A model generated the notes under the pieces. The model saw only the letters and a list, made by a program, of their open reading frames with translations. It was not told the origin of the DNA and did not search any database. A program made the translations under genes and the position numbers. This document shows, in pieces, positions 8,729-15,336 of a stretch of DNA of 64,000 nt. How positions within the stretch are numbered: position 1 is the first letter of the stretch; the number at the start of each line of letters is the position of its first letter. Where the stretch lies: contig NZ_BOSL01000007.1 of the NCBI RefSeq assembly GCF_018403325.1, forward strand, positions 202,938-266,937, read 5' to 3'. Origin of the DNA: Paenibacillus vini (GTDB taxonomy: Bacteria; Bacillota; Bacilli; Paenibacillales; Paenibacillaceae).

Positions 8729-8873
8729 ATATAACACCATATTCACGCAGCGGGGCTTACGCCCCTTGATTGTCAGATGTATAATCATGGAAGAAGCTCA
8801 GACAACAAACGACCCAGCCCAAGATAAGAGCTATCTAGGGCTGGGTCGTTTCGTGAATACAACAACGTTAGCC
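8729..8873 (+). repeat. attC-like repeat 2 (full, 145 bp)
   Basis: Left R''-like box ATATAAC (8729-8735), spacer ACCA, L box TATTCACG (8740-8747). The core has the hairpin GGGGC-TTAC-GCCCC, the conserved stretch ATAATCATGGAAGAAGCTCA and the hairpin ACGACCCAGCC.../GGCTGGGTCGT. Then come L' CGTGAATA (8852-8859), spacer CAACAAC and R'-like box GTTAGCC (8867-8873). The L boxes pair perfectly over 8 bases, while the outer boxes ATATAAC and GTTAGCC do not pair with each other, as expected for a junction between two different cassettes. The T-rich end of the second hairpin may also stop transcription. Confidence 0.85.
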
Positions 8874-9029
8874 GAAACTTCCTAGGTCAAGAACATATAG
8901 ATAAACCCTCAAAGCCAGAAGCATCTAAGGTCGAGATCAGATAAGGGCATATGAAGGTACGAAGTTGATAAGCCAGGTTGTAGATTCAGCGGGATCATCC
9001 TACTACGTCGGACGTAGAGAATCAAAAAC
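8867..9029 (+). other. Gene-less cassette or cassette remnant
   Basis: Begins with GTTAGCCGAAACTTCCTAGG and carries no credible open frame. Its first 80 bases are closely similar to those of the other gene-less unit at 9976-10055 (shared blocks TCAAAGCCAGAAGC and TCTAAGGTC). No matching left box is visible before 9030, so the right end has probably been lost. Confidence 0.6.
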
Positions 9030-9036
9030 GTTAGCC
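8975..9036 (+). repeat. attC-like repeat 3 (right part only)
   Basis: The hairpin CTACGTC/GACGTAG is followed by GAATCAAAAAC and the box GTTAGCC (9030-9036), which opens the nucleotidyltransferase cassette. TAGATTC to the left can pair with GAATC. The R'' box is absent. A related GACGTCGT right arm recurs at 10243 and, more weakly, at 18746. Confidence 0.55.
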
Positions 9037-9067
9037 GAAAGAAGTTCTTAGTTTAGGAGGAGTCTAT

Positions 9068-9835
9068 ATGATATTAGAAAAAGTTATAAATAGAATTGTA
9101 ATACAAAGTGAATATAAGGATTTTGTTGATAAGTATATAGATAGTATACTTACCGAATTTAAAGGTAAGATTCATAGCATTTATATGTGTGGCTCGATTC
9201 CAAAGGGAACTGCTAAGCCTTTTAAGTCAGATGCAGACTTTACTATTGTATGTGTAAATCCCAAAGATATTGATTACGAAAGATTGTCAAATATTAAAGA
9301 CAGGCTTTTGGAAGAATATCCAGTAGTAACTAAGATTGATACGATAATTTGCTCGATTGACGACGTATTAAGTAAACCGAATGAGTGGGGTTTTTGGGTT
9401 AAGATAATTTGTGTTTGCATATATGGTCATGACGTTGGTGAAAAAGTACCACCGATAATTATTTCTCCAGAGTTCATTTTAGACTTAAATACAGAGACCA
9501 AGGAGGAAGTAGATCGTATACATAGTTTACTTTCTAATGCTAGTGATAACACAATGAAAACTAGATATATTAAAGGTTATTCTAAGAGATTAATTCGTGC
9601 ATTATACTCTTTGGTTTTAGAAGATACAGGTGTATGGCAAGATGACATTTTTAAGATGAAGAATGCCATATTAAACTATTGCGAGATTAACCCCGCTTTA
9701 GTTGATTATCTGTATGCTTGTTACTTGGATAGTAATGTACTTGTTGAAGAGTTTCTGGGAATTGCAGATGAAGTATATAGCTATTTTGAGAACGCCTTAA
9801 ATACAATGGCTGCTTCCAGAACTTCCTTCGGCTAA
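9068..9835 (+). CDS. Cassette gene: nucleotidyltransferase (aminoglycoside ANT-like)
   Basis: A 255-residue protein with the polymerase-beta nucleotidyltransferase signature MCGSIPKGTAKPFKSDADF (Gly-Ser ... Asp-x-Asp, the metal-binding pair), then a helical C-terminal domain as in aminoglycoside adenylyltransferases. It would transfer an AMP group to a small molecule; the substrate cannot be read from sequence. Start at ATG 9068 after AGGAGG. The stop codon TAA (9833-9835) lies inside the R'' box GGCTAAC of the following repeat, so the repeat supplies the end of the protein. Cassette ends (from 9030 and to 9836) match at 17 of 18 positions. Confidence 0.75.
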   Translation: MILEKVINRIVIQSEYKDFVDKYIDSILTEFKGKIHSIYMCGSIPKGTAKPFKSDADFTIVCVNPKDIDYERLSNIKDRLLEEYPVVTKIDTIICSIDDVLSKPNEWGFWVKIICVCIYGHDVGEKVPPIIISPEFILDLNTETKEEVDRIHSLLSNASDNTMKTRYIKGYSKRLIRALYSLVLEDTGVWQDDIFKMKNAILNYCEINPALVDYLYACYLDSNVLVEEFLGIADEVYSYFENALNTMAASRTSFG

Positions 9836-9982
9836 CACCACGTTGACTCTCGGGGACACTCTGAGAAGCGAGTGACCCTATCCAGTCCCCCAAGCCTGTC
9901 GGGACGTCACTGCATTAAAGCTTCGGCAAGCACTACAACTATAAGCAGCGGCTCTAAAGGGCCATGACGCAAAACGTTAGCC
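9830..9982 (+). repeat. attC-like repeat 4
   Basis: Left box GGCTAAC (9830-9836), right box GTTAGCC (9976-9982). The interior differs from the 145-bp type: CTCTCGGGGACACTC..., GTCGGGACGTCACTGC and GCTTCGGCAAGC can form several short stems. The left arm belongs to the nucleotidyltransferase cassette, the right arm to the next, gene-less cassette. Confidence 0.75.
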
Positions 9983-10261
9983 GAAATTCCTAAGTTCAGA
10001 ACATATGGGTAAAAATTCAAAGCCAGAAGCTTCTAAGGTCAAGATCGGATAAGGGATAAGGAGATCAAGACATATTCGTTGGGTAACTCGAAAGAAGAGG
10101 AAGCATCGGCTAACACCACATTCACGCATCGGGGCTAACGCCCCTTGGTCCCAGAAGTGAGGAGCAAGGAAGCGATGGCCGGGACACATCCGCACCGACT
10201 AACCGCATTGCGGTCGGCAGCAAGCTGCCTTAAGTCGGTGAGACGTCGTGAATGCAACAAC
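9976..10261 (+). other. Gene-less cassette
   Basis: Starts with GTTAGCCGAAATTCC and ends in the repeat whose left box is preceded by GAGGAAGCATCGGCTAAC; TCGGCTAAC is an exact complement of the start and GGAA continues it after a small slip. Between them are about 125 bases without an open frame, closely related to 8867-8947. Either a non-coding cassette or a gene worn down to its ends. Confidence 0.65.
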
Positions 10262-10268
10262 GTTATAT
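10108..10268 (+). repeat. attC-like repeat 5 (161 bp, variant core)
   Basis: Left box GGCTAAC (10108-10114), spacer ACCACA, L box TTCACG, hairpin GGGGCTAACGCCCC, then a different core holding CCGACTTAAGG-type stems (ACCGACTAACCGCATTGCGGTCGG) instead of the GACCCAGCC hairpin. L' CGTGAAT, spacer GCAACAAC and right box GTTATAT (10262-10268) close it. The outer boxes are not complementary to each other, consistent with a junction of two cassettes. Confidence 0.8.
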
Positions 10269-10340
10269 GACATGGGCTAAACACGATAAAAATAGAAACA
10301 GAAATAATTGAAAAATCTAAACATGAAAGGGATAAAATAC

Positions 10341-10646
10341 ATGCCCAAATTAGTTTGTGCTTGTGGAAATTATATACATAATTTAAGTGCCATTCCTGAT
10401 GATGGTTTTATTATTGTTCATGATAGAGAATATGAAGATTTAATAGAAACGGAGAATCTAAGAACAAATTTAAGTGCCGAAAACCCAGAAGAAGGAACCA
10501 AAGAATGGGAGAAACTAATAGGTGCAGATGCAAAAATTATGAATATTACAGAAAGAGTCTATGAATGCCCAGTATGCAATAAATTAATGTGGTTAAGGAA
10601 TGATGGAAAAACATATATTTATGAATTGAAAGAACTTCTTGTATAA
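10341..10646 (+). CDS. Cassette gene: small zinc-ribbon-like protein
   Basis: A 101-residue acidic protein with LVCACGNYIHN near the start and YECPVCNKLMWLRNDG near the end; the two Cys pairs could bind one zinc. ATG 10341 is chosen because AAAGGG lies 9 bases upstream and the conserved-looking part begins there. Sole gene of the cassette from 10262 (GTTATATGACATGGGC) to 10725 (GCCCACGTCATATAAC), whose ends match at 15 of 16 positions. Function unknown. Confidence 0.65.
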   Translation: MPKLVCACGNYIHNLSAIPDDGFIIVHDREYEDLIETENLRTNLSAENPEEGTKEWEKLIGADAKIMNITERVYECPVCNKLMWLRNDGKTYIYELKELLV

Positions 10647-10718
10647 ATACAACAAAGACTTATTAAAGATGAATAGATACGTAATACATTGTAAGTAGCG
10701 CTTTGTAGAGCCCACGTC

Positions 10719-10863
10719 ATATAACACCGAATTCTCCCTGTGGGACTATCGCCCCTTGGTTGTCAGATGCATCATCATGGAAGAAGCTCAGACAACAAAC
10801 GACCCAGCATAAGATAGGAGCTATCTAAGGCTGGGTCGTTTCGTGAATACTAGAACGTTAGCT
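10719..10863 (+). repeat. attC-like repeat 6 (full, 145 bp)
   Basis: Left box ATATAAC (10719-10725), right box GTTAGCT (10857-10863). The core is nearly the same as repeat 2, with TGTCAGATGCATCATCATGG, AAGAAGCTCAGACAAC, ACGACCCAGC.../GGCTGGGTCGT and CGTGAATAC. The left L box is slightly degraded (GAATTCTCC). The non-complementary outer boxes mark a cassette junction. Confidence 0.85.
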
Positions 10864-10911
10864 GAAATCATGTTAAATCGATAGATTTACTTTAGAAAGT
10901 GGTGGACAGGG

Positions 10912-11385
10912 ATGATTCAAATAAAGAAATGCACTCTTGATGATTATGATATCGTTGAAAATTTATTTAAGAGACTGATTAATGAAATTATTATTAAGAC
11001 AACAGGAGATCCGAGTCTGTTTAGTTTGTCTGATACAAGAGAGGCATTTAATCAAGGCTTGGAACAAGGAATTTACTCGGTGTTTATGGCGATAACTGGT
11101 GGTCAAACAGTAGGTTTTATTTCAATGTGCGAAAGTTTTTCTCTATACACTGACGGTAGATTTGGAATTATACAAGAACTATACGTACTTGAAGATTATC
11201 GTTCAATGAATGTCGGTGGAGAATTATTAAAGTTTGCAGTAGATTATGGCCAGGAGAAAGAATGGAAACGACTTGAGGTATGCACGCCACCTATACCAGA
11301 GTTTGAAAGAACATTAAGGTTCTACAAGAAGAATGGATTTTCAATTACAGGTGGAAAGAAACTAAAGATAATGATAAGCGAGTGA
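10912..11385 (+). CDS. Cassette gene: GNAT family N-acetyltransferase
   Basis: A 157-residue single-domain acetyltransferase: an N-terminal MIQIKKCTLDDYDIVENLF, a central beta-strand with IIQELYVLEDYRSMNVGGELL (the acetyl-CoA pyrophosphate loop), and FYKKNGFSITGG near the end. It would transfer acetyl from acetyl-CoA to an amine; the substrate is not readable. GTGGTGGACAGGG precedes the ATG. It is the only gene of the cassette from 10857 (GTTAGCTGAAATCATGTT) to 11417 (AACATGACTTCAGCTAAC), with ends matching at 17 of 18 positions. Confidence 0.85.
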   Translation: MIQIKKCTLDDYDIVENLFKRLINEIIIKTTGDPSLFSLSDTREAFNQGLEQGIYSVFMAITGGQTVGFISMCESFSLYTDGRFGIIQELYVLEDYRSMNVGGELLKFAVDYGQEKEWKRLEVCTPPIPEFERTLRFYKKNGFSITGGKKLKIMISE

Positions 11386-11410
11386 GTTGTTCAGTGAAGA
11401 ACATGACTTC

Positions 11411-11430
11411 AGCTAACACCATATTCACGA
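11411..11430 (+). repeat. attC-like repeat 7 (left half only)
   Basis: AGCTAACACCATATTCACGA contains the R''-like box AGCTAAC (11411-11417), the ACCA spacer and the L box, and then similarity stops. No right arm follows before the next gene, so this is a breakpoint where the orderly array ends. Confidence 0.75.
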
Positions 11431-11581
11431 TTTAGACATTGGCCCTCAATCCGGCAGGAATTAGATGAGGATTCGGAGATGCATAGGCAGATTAGAGACT
11501 ACTATTTATTTCATGAAAATAAAGCAATATACTATGAAAGTGAGAGATCAGAGAATATCGACTAGGAGGAGGTAATTGTTG

Positions 11582-12097
11582 ATGAAAAGACCTGTACAGG
11601 GAGAGTATCCGGATTTTTATGATGCTTATATAAAATTGGTGCCTGAAGGGAATATTCAAAATATTCTCGCAGAACAACAGAAGGCTGTAGAAGATTTCAT
11701 TCCAACGATACCGGATTCCAAGGTGGATTTCCGTTATGCTCCAGGAAAATGGAGCTTGAAGGAAGTATTTGGGCATATCATCGACACGGAACGGATTATG
11801 AGCTACAAGCTTCTCCGAATCGCCAGAGGCGACAAAACACCACTTGCCGGATTCGAAGTGAATGCCTATGTAGAGAACGCCTATTATGATCAGCGCAATC
11901 TGGCTAATCTGCTCGATGAATTCGTGTCGGTGAGAAGAGCGACCCTGTCGTTAATAAACGGATTAGCTGAGGAAGCGTCGGAGAGAGTTGGAGTCACTAA
12001 TGATAAGCTGGTTACAGCTCGTTCGATAGCATTTATAATTGCGGGGCATGAACTGCACCATTTGAATATTATAAAGGAACGTTATTTGGCGTATTGA
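11582..12097 (+). CDS. DinB family protein
   Basis: A 171-residue four-helix DinB/YfiT-type protein: FRYAPGKWSLKEVFGHIIDTERIM supplies the first metal-ligand His and AGHELHHLNIIKERYL the C-terminal His pair. Such proteins bind a divalent metal; some are thiol-dependent S-transferases. AGGAGGAGGT lies 9 bases before ATG 11582. Codon usage looks more backbone-like than the adjoining A+T-rich cassette genes, and no intact repeat flanks it, so it may have arrived separately. Confidence 0.85.
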   Translation: MKRPVQGEYPDFYDAYIKLVPEGNIQNILAEQQKAVEDFIPTIPDSKVDFRYAPGKWSLKEVFGHIIDTERIMSYKLLRIARGDKTPLAGFEVNAYVENAYYDQRNLANLLDEFVSVRRATLSLINGLAEEASERVGVTNDKLVTARSIAFIIAGHELHHLNIIKERYLAY

Positions 12098-12144
12098 TAG
12101 AACTAAGGGTTAAATAATTTATAAATTGAGTTATAGAGGACGAG

Positions 12145-12175
12145 AAAGGACACTGAACTGAAGTCAGTGTCCTTT
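12145..12175 (+). terminator. Terminator after the DinB gene
   Basis: AAAGGACACTGA and TCAGTGTCCTTTT form a 12-base stem with a short loop and T-tail. The remaining gap to 12421 shows no further gene or clear repeat. Confidence 0.8.
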
Positions 12176-12421
12176 TAGTTGAATGCTTTATTAGAACATT
12201 CAGGAAATTATTTAGACGATATGGGCTAAGTAAAATGAGCAAGCGAAGAAGCAATAAGAAAGTAATAATGTGCCTAGTCGAATTGGCGTGTGGTACAATC
12301 AGGAAAAGGAACCAATAAATTAGTTGGTGTAATAGGTAGGTGTATCGGAATAGGGTTGTGTAGAAGATAGAGATACGCCCTATATAGAGGCACCGCGTAC
12401 ATCAAACGAGAGGTGAAGCAA

Positions 12422-13012
12422 TTGATCTTATGGATTAACGGCGCATTTGGATCGGGTAAGACTACAATTTCTTTCGAATTGCATAGAAGAATACCGAATT
12501 CGTTTGTTTATGATCCCGAAAACGCGGGTTATTTTATAAGAAAAAATGCACCAAAACAAATCCTGAAAGAAGACTTTCAGGATCATGTTATATGGAGGGA
12601 GATTAACTACTCACTTCTTAAAACTATAAGTAATGAATTTCCTGGAATAATTATTGTTCCAATGACTATAGTAAATCCTCAATATTTTGATGAGATTATT
12701 GTTAAGTTAAGAACGAATGGAATTGAAGTTTACCATTATACATTACTTGCAAGCCGCGAAACATTATTGAAGCGATTGAGAAATCGTGGAGATAAGAAGA
12801 ATTCATGGCCTGCAAAACAAATTGACAGATGCATCTCTAACTTATCTCAGGATGTATTTAAAAAACATATTTATACGGATAATCTAAAAGTTGACGAAAT
12901 AATAAATCAGATTGCAAAGGAATCTAACATTGATTTGCATCCCGATAATAGAAGCTTCATAAAAAAGAACATGGATCAATTAATAACAAAGATAAAACAT
13001 ATAAGATTTTAA
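12422..13012 (+). CDS. tmrB: TmrB-like ATP-binding protein (tunicamycin resistance)
   Basis: A 196-residue P-loop protein strongly resembling TmrB of Bacillus subtilis: WINGAFGSGKTTISFELHRR (Walker A), FVYDPENAGYFIRKNAP, IIIVPMTIVNPQYFDEII, LLASRETLLKRLRNRGDKKN and SWPAKQIDRCISNLS all follow the TmrB pattern. TmrB confers tunicamycin resistance, apparently by binding the drug at the membrane. The TTG start at 12422 follows GAGAGGTGAAG; a GTG at 12413 is possible. A recognisable repeat follows at 13039, so it occupies a cassette-like position although its left boundary is unclear. Confidence 0.85.
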   Translation: MILWINGAFGSGKTTISFELHRRIPNSFVYDPENAGYFIRKNAPKQILKEDFQDHVIWREINYSLLKTISNEFPGIIIVPMTIVNPQYFDEIIVKLRTNGIEVYHYTLLASRETLLKRLRNRGDKKNSWPAKQIDRCISNLSQDVFKKHIYTDNLKVDEIINQIAKESNIDLHPDNRSFIKKNMDQLITKIKHIRF

Positions 13013-13038
13013 AGTAAGACGAAGAAGGCAATAACATC

Positions 13039-13188
13039 ACCTAACAACAATATTCACGCTGTCATGGCTACCGCCCCTTGGTTGCCGGATGTATAATCAT
13101 GGAAGAAGCTCAGACAACAAACGCCCCAGCCTAAGATAAGAGAGCTATCTAAGGCTTGGGCGTTTTGTGAATACAATGACGATTTATG
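13039..13188 (+). repeat. attC-like repeat 8 (right box decayed)
   Basis: Left box ACCTAAC (13039-13045), AACAATATTCACG, ACCGCCCCTTGGTTG, the ATAATCATGGAAGAAGCTCA core and a CGCCCCAGCC/GGCTTGGGCG hairpin, then TGTGAATACAATGAC. The expected GTT box reads GATTTATG at 13181-13188. The compensated hairpin change (CGACCC/GGGTCG to CGCCCC/GGGGCG type) suggests that the stem is under pairing constraint. Confidence 0.8.
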
Positions 13189-13228
13189 AAACCCCGGAAA
13201 AATCATAAAAGAAAGGACGTTGGAAATT

Positions 13229-13612
13229 TTGAAATTTACTGGAGTGTGTTTAATTACGGATGATGTAATCAGCCTAATGGATTTTTATAAGAATATATTA
13301 CAAGTTGAGGCTGTAGGGGATGAAGTTACAGCACGCTTAGGTGTCGAGGGGAGCTATCATATTGATATTTGTTCCAGACAAGGGATGGAGAATTTGGCAC
13401 CAGGCAGTACAAGTGAAATTGGTCATGGTGGATGTACTCTTGAATTTGAAGTTGATAATGTTGATGAAGAATATGAAAGACTTAAGAATCAAAACATCAA
13501 ATTTATTAAACTCCCCAGTACTTATCCTTGGGGAAGGAGATCGTTTTGGATTCAAGATTTGGATGGAAATATAGTAAACATATTTACAAACGTAAATAGG
13601 GGCATTGCATAA
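13229..13612 (+). CDS. VOC (glyoxalase/bleomycin-resistance) family protein
   Basis: A 127-residue single VOC domain: paired beta-alpha-beta-beta-beta modules with LMDFYKNILQVEAVGDE in the first and FWIQDLDGNIVNIF at the end, where the usual Glu metal ligand is Asn (NIVNIF). AAAGGA precedes an in-frame TTG at 13229; a TTG at 13220 is the alternative. The stop codon lies inside the half repeat at 13607. It is likely a drug-binding or degenerate lyase fold protein; the substrate is unknown. Confidence 0.75.
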   Translation: MKFTGVCLITDDVISLMDFYKNILQVEAVGDEVTARLGVEGSYHIDICSRQGMENLAPGSTSEIGHGGCTLEFEVDNVDEEYERLKNQNIKFIKLPSTYPWGRRSFWIQDLDGNIVNIFTNVNRGIA

Positions 13613-13629
13613 CACCGTATTCACCTCAG
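13607..13629 (+). repeat. attC-like repeat 9 (left half only)
   Basis: GCATAACACCGTATTCACC carries the R''-like box GCATAAC, spacer and L box, then breaks off into the leader of the next gene. The TAA of the VOC gene lies within the box. Confidence 0.65.
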
Positions 13630-13676
13630 CAACACCAAGTGAAAAACCTAAACAAACATCGCGAAAGGAAGATTAC

Positions 13677-14144
13677 ATGGAATCCTTTAACCAAGAAGCG
13701 GTTGTAAAATCTGAAATGCTTATTAGAAAACCAGTCGAAGTAGTATTTGAAGCCTTTATAAACCCAGAGATTACAACGAAATTTTGGTTCACTAAAAGTA
13801 GTGATCGGTTAGAAATTGGAAAGCGTATTCTTTGGGAATGGGAGATATATGGCGTCTCGGATGAAATCTACGTGATCGATATCGAGAAAAACAAACGGAT
13901 TCTTGTTGAATCGTCGGATGGAACTAAGATCGAATGGCTTTTTACCTCGAGAAATAATCATGAGACTTTTGTTTCTATTGAAAACTACGGATTCGCAGGA
14001 AATACTGAGGAGGTCTTAAACCAATGTATTGACTCAATGGGAGGATATACGATAGTACTGTGTGGACTAAAAGCTTACTTAGAGCATAAAATCATACTTA
14101 ACCTAGTCATGGATAAAGCTCCTGATGCCCATGTAAACAAATAG
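13677..14144 (+). CDS. SRPBCC (AHSA1-type) protein
   Basis: A 155-residue START-like protein: SEMLIRKPVEVVFEAFINPEITTKFW at the N-terminus is the typical AHSA1/Bet v1 opening (split here for length), followed by a beta-rich middle and a C-terminal helix. Such proteins bind hydrophobic ligands. GAAAGGAAG precedes ATG 13677. Its leader directly joins the broken repeat at 13629. Confidence 0.75.
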   Translation: MESFNQEAVVKSEMLIRKPVEVVFEAFINPEITTKFWFTKSSDRLEIGKRILWEWEIYGVSDEIYVIDIEKNKRILVESSDGTKIEWLFTSRNNHETFVSIENYGFAGNTEEVLNQCIDSMGGYTIVLCGLKAYLEHKIILNLVMDKAPDAHVNK

Positions 14145-14217
14145 TATTAAGGATAAGTTCAAAGACTGAGACATTCTATTACAATGATTAAAAAAATGAT
14201 GGAAACTAGGTGTCCCA

Positions 14218-14745
14218 TTGATCCTTGAAACCAAGAGACTTATTTTAAGGGATTTCTATAAAGAGGATTGGATAAAAGTTCATCATTATTGTTCTGATGA
14301 AGAAGTCACTAAATATACTTATTGGGGACCCAATTCTGAAGATCAAACAAGGGAATTTATAAATAAGAATATTGGAAGCCAACGTATTGTCCCGAGAACG
14401 AATTATGAATTGGCAGTAATAGATAAATCTAATAACGAACTAATTGGAAACTGCTGTATTAACGTGGACGGATCTAATGCAGAGATTGGATATTGTATTT
14501 CTAAAAATTATTGGGGTTGTGGGTATGCGACAGAGGTTTCCAAAGCGCTTTTATCTTATGGATTTAAAGAATTAGGGATACAACGTATTTATGCTACATG
14601 CAGACCAGAAAATTTGAGATCTGCAAGGGTTATGGAGAAAATCGGAATGAAGAAGGAAGGACATATCAGAGATCATTTCTATACCAGAAATAGATGGTAC
14701 GACTCCTATTTGTATTCAATAATTAAACTGGATTTCGAAGATTAA
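14218..14745 (+). CDS. GNAT N-acetyltransferase, RimJ/RimL type
   Basis: A 175-residue protein with LETKRLILRDFYKEDW at the N-terminus, NYWGCGYATEVSKALLSYGF (acetyl-CoA loop), ATCRPENLRSARVMEKIGM and a C-terminal YSIIKL. The pattern is the RimJ/RimL group that acetylates protein N-termini or small amines. The start is TTG 14218 after AAACTAGGTG. No repeat separates it from its neighbours. Confidence 0.85.
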   Translation: MILETKRLILRDFYKEDWIKVHHYCSDEEVTKYTYWGPNSEDQTREFINKNIGSQRIVPRTNYELAVIDKSNNELIGNCCINVDGSNAEIGYCISKNYWGCGYATEVSKALLSYGFKELGIQRIYATCRPENLRSARVMEKIGMKKEGHIRDHFYTRNRWYDSYLYSIIKLDFED

Positions 14746-14801
14746 CAACGATTCACGGATTCTGTGTAAGAATTTTAATACAATTGTTTAGGGGGATTCT
14801 C

Positions 14802-15224
14802 GTGGAGGTCTTTTTCAAAGAATATCAAATAACGGATGACAAAGAGAAAATAAATAGGCAAGTAGTTCTGGACTACTTGGCCCAAAGTTACTGGGCTAAC
14901 AGAAGAACACCAGAGCGTATATTAAAATCTATTGACAACTCACATTGCTATGGAGTGTACCATAATGAAAAGCAGATAGGATTTGCACGGGTGGTCACAG
15001 ACGAGGCAACAGTTTATTACTTATGTGATGTATTTGTAATAAAAGAGTATCAGGGGCAAGGCATCGGAAAGAAACTGATTGAAATTATTACTAAGTCAGA
15101 AGAATATGAATGGATGACAGGAATACTGGGGACCCTAGATGCCCATGGATTATATGAGCAATATGGTTTTGAGAGAGATTCAGAACGTTTTATGAGAAGG
15201 ATACCTCAAGGAAGAGAAACATAG
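14802..15224 (+). CDS. GNAT family N-acetyltransferase
   Basis: A 140-residue acetyltransferase: VFVIKEYQGQGIGKKLIEII is a clean acetyl-CoA loop and GLYEQYGFERDSERFMRR closes the fold. The GTG at 14802 lies 7 bases after AGGGGGA. It is followed within a few bases by a repeat core at 15228. Confidence 0.85.
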   Translation: MEVFFKEYQITDDKEKINRQVVLDYLAQSYWANRRTPERILKSIDNSHCYGVYHNEKQIGFARVVTDEATVYYLCDVFVIKEYQGQGIGKKLIEIITKSEEYEWMTGILGTLDAHGLYEQYGFERDSERFMRRIPQGRET

Positions 15225-15227
15225 TTT

Positions 15228-15330
15228 GTAGATGTATAAATCATGAAGAAGCTCAGGCAACAAATGACCCTGCCTAAGATCGGAATTATCTAAGGCTGGG
15301 TCATTTTCGGAAAACGATATATAGCTACCT
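15228..15330 (+). repeat. attC-like repeat 10 (core, ends decayed)
   Basis: TAGATGTATAAATCATGAAG, AAGCTCAGGCAACAAATGAC and GACCCTGCC.../GGCTGGGTC match the repeat core. The left R''/L half is missing, and the right end reads TTTTCGGAAAACGATATAT in place of CGTGAATA...GTT. It lies between convergent genes and may act as their terminator. Confidence 0.7.
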
Positions 15331-15336
15331 TTTTAC

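Noticed and set aside
8339-11417. Series of simple transposons with terminal inverted repeats
   Set aside because: The inverted ends differ from unit to unit, no transposase is present, no target duplications are seen, and the units share only the palindrome between them. Cassette exchange explains this better, though a transposon-like origin is not excluded.
15228-15330. Repeat cores as plain Rho-independent terminators only
   Set aside because: The second hairpin could terminate transcription, but the conserved non-hairpin stretch and paired outer boxes are not needed for a terminator.
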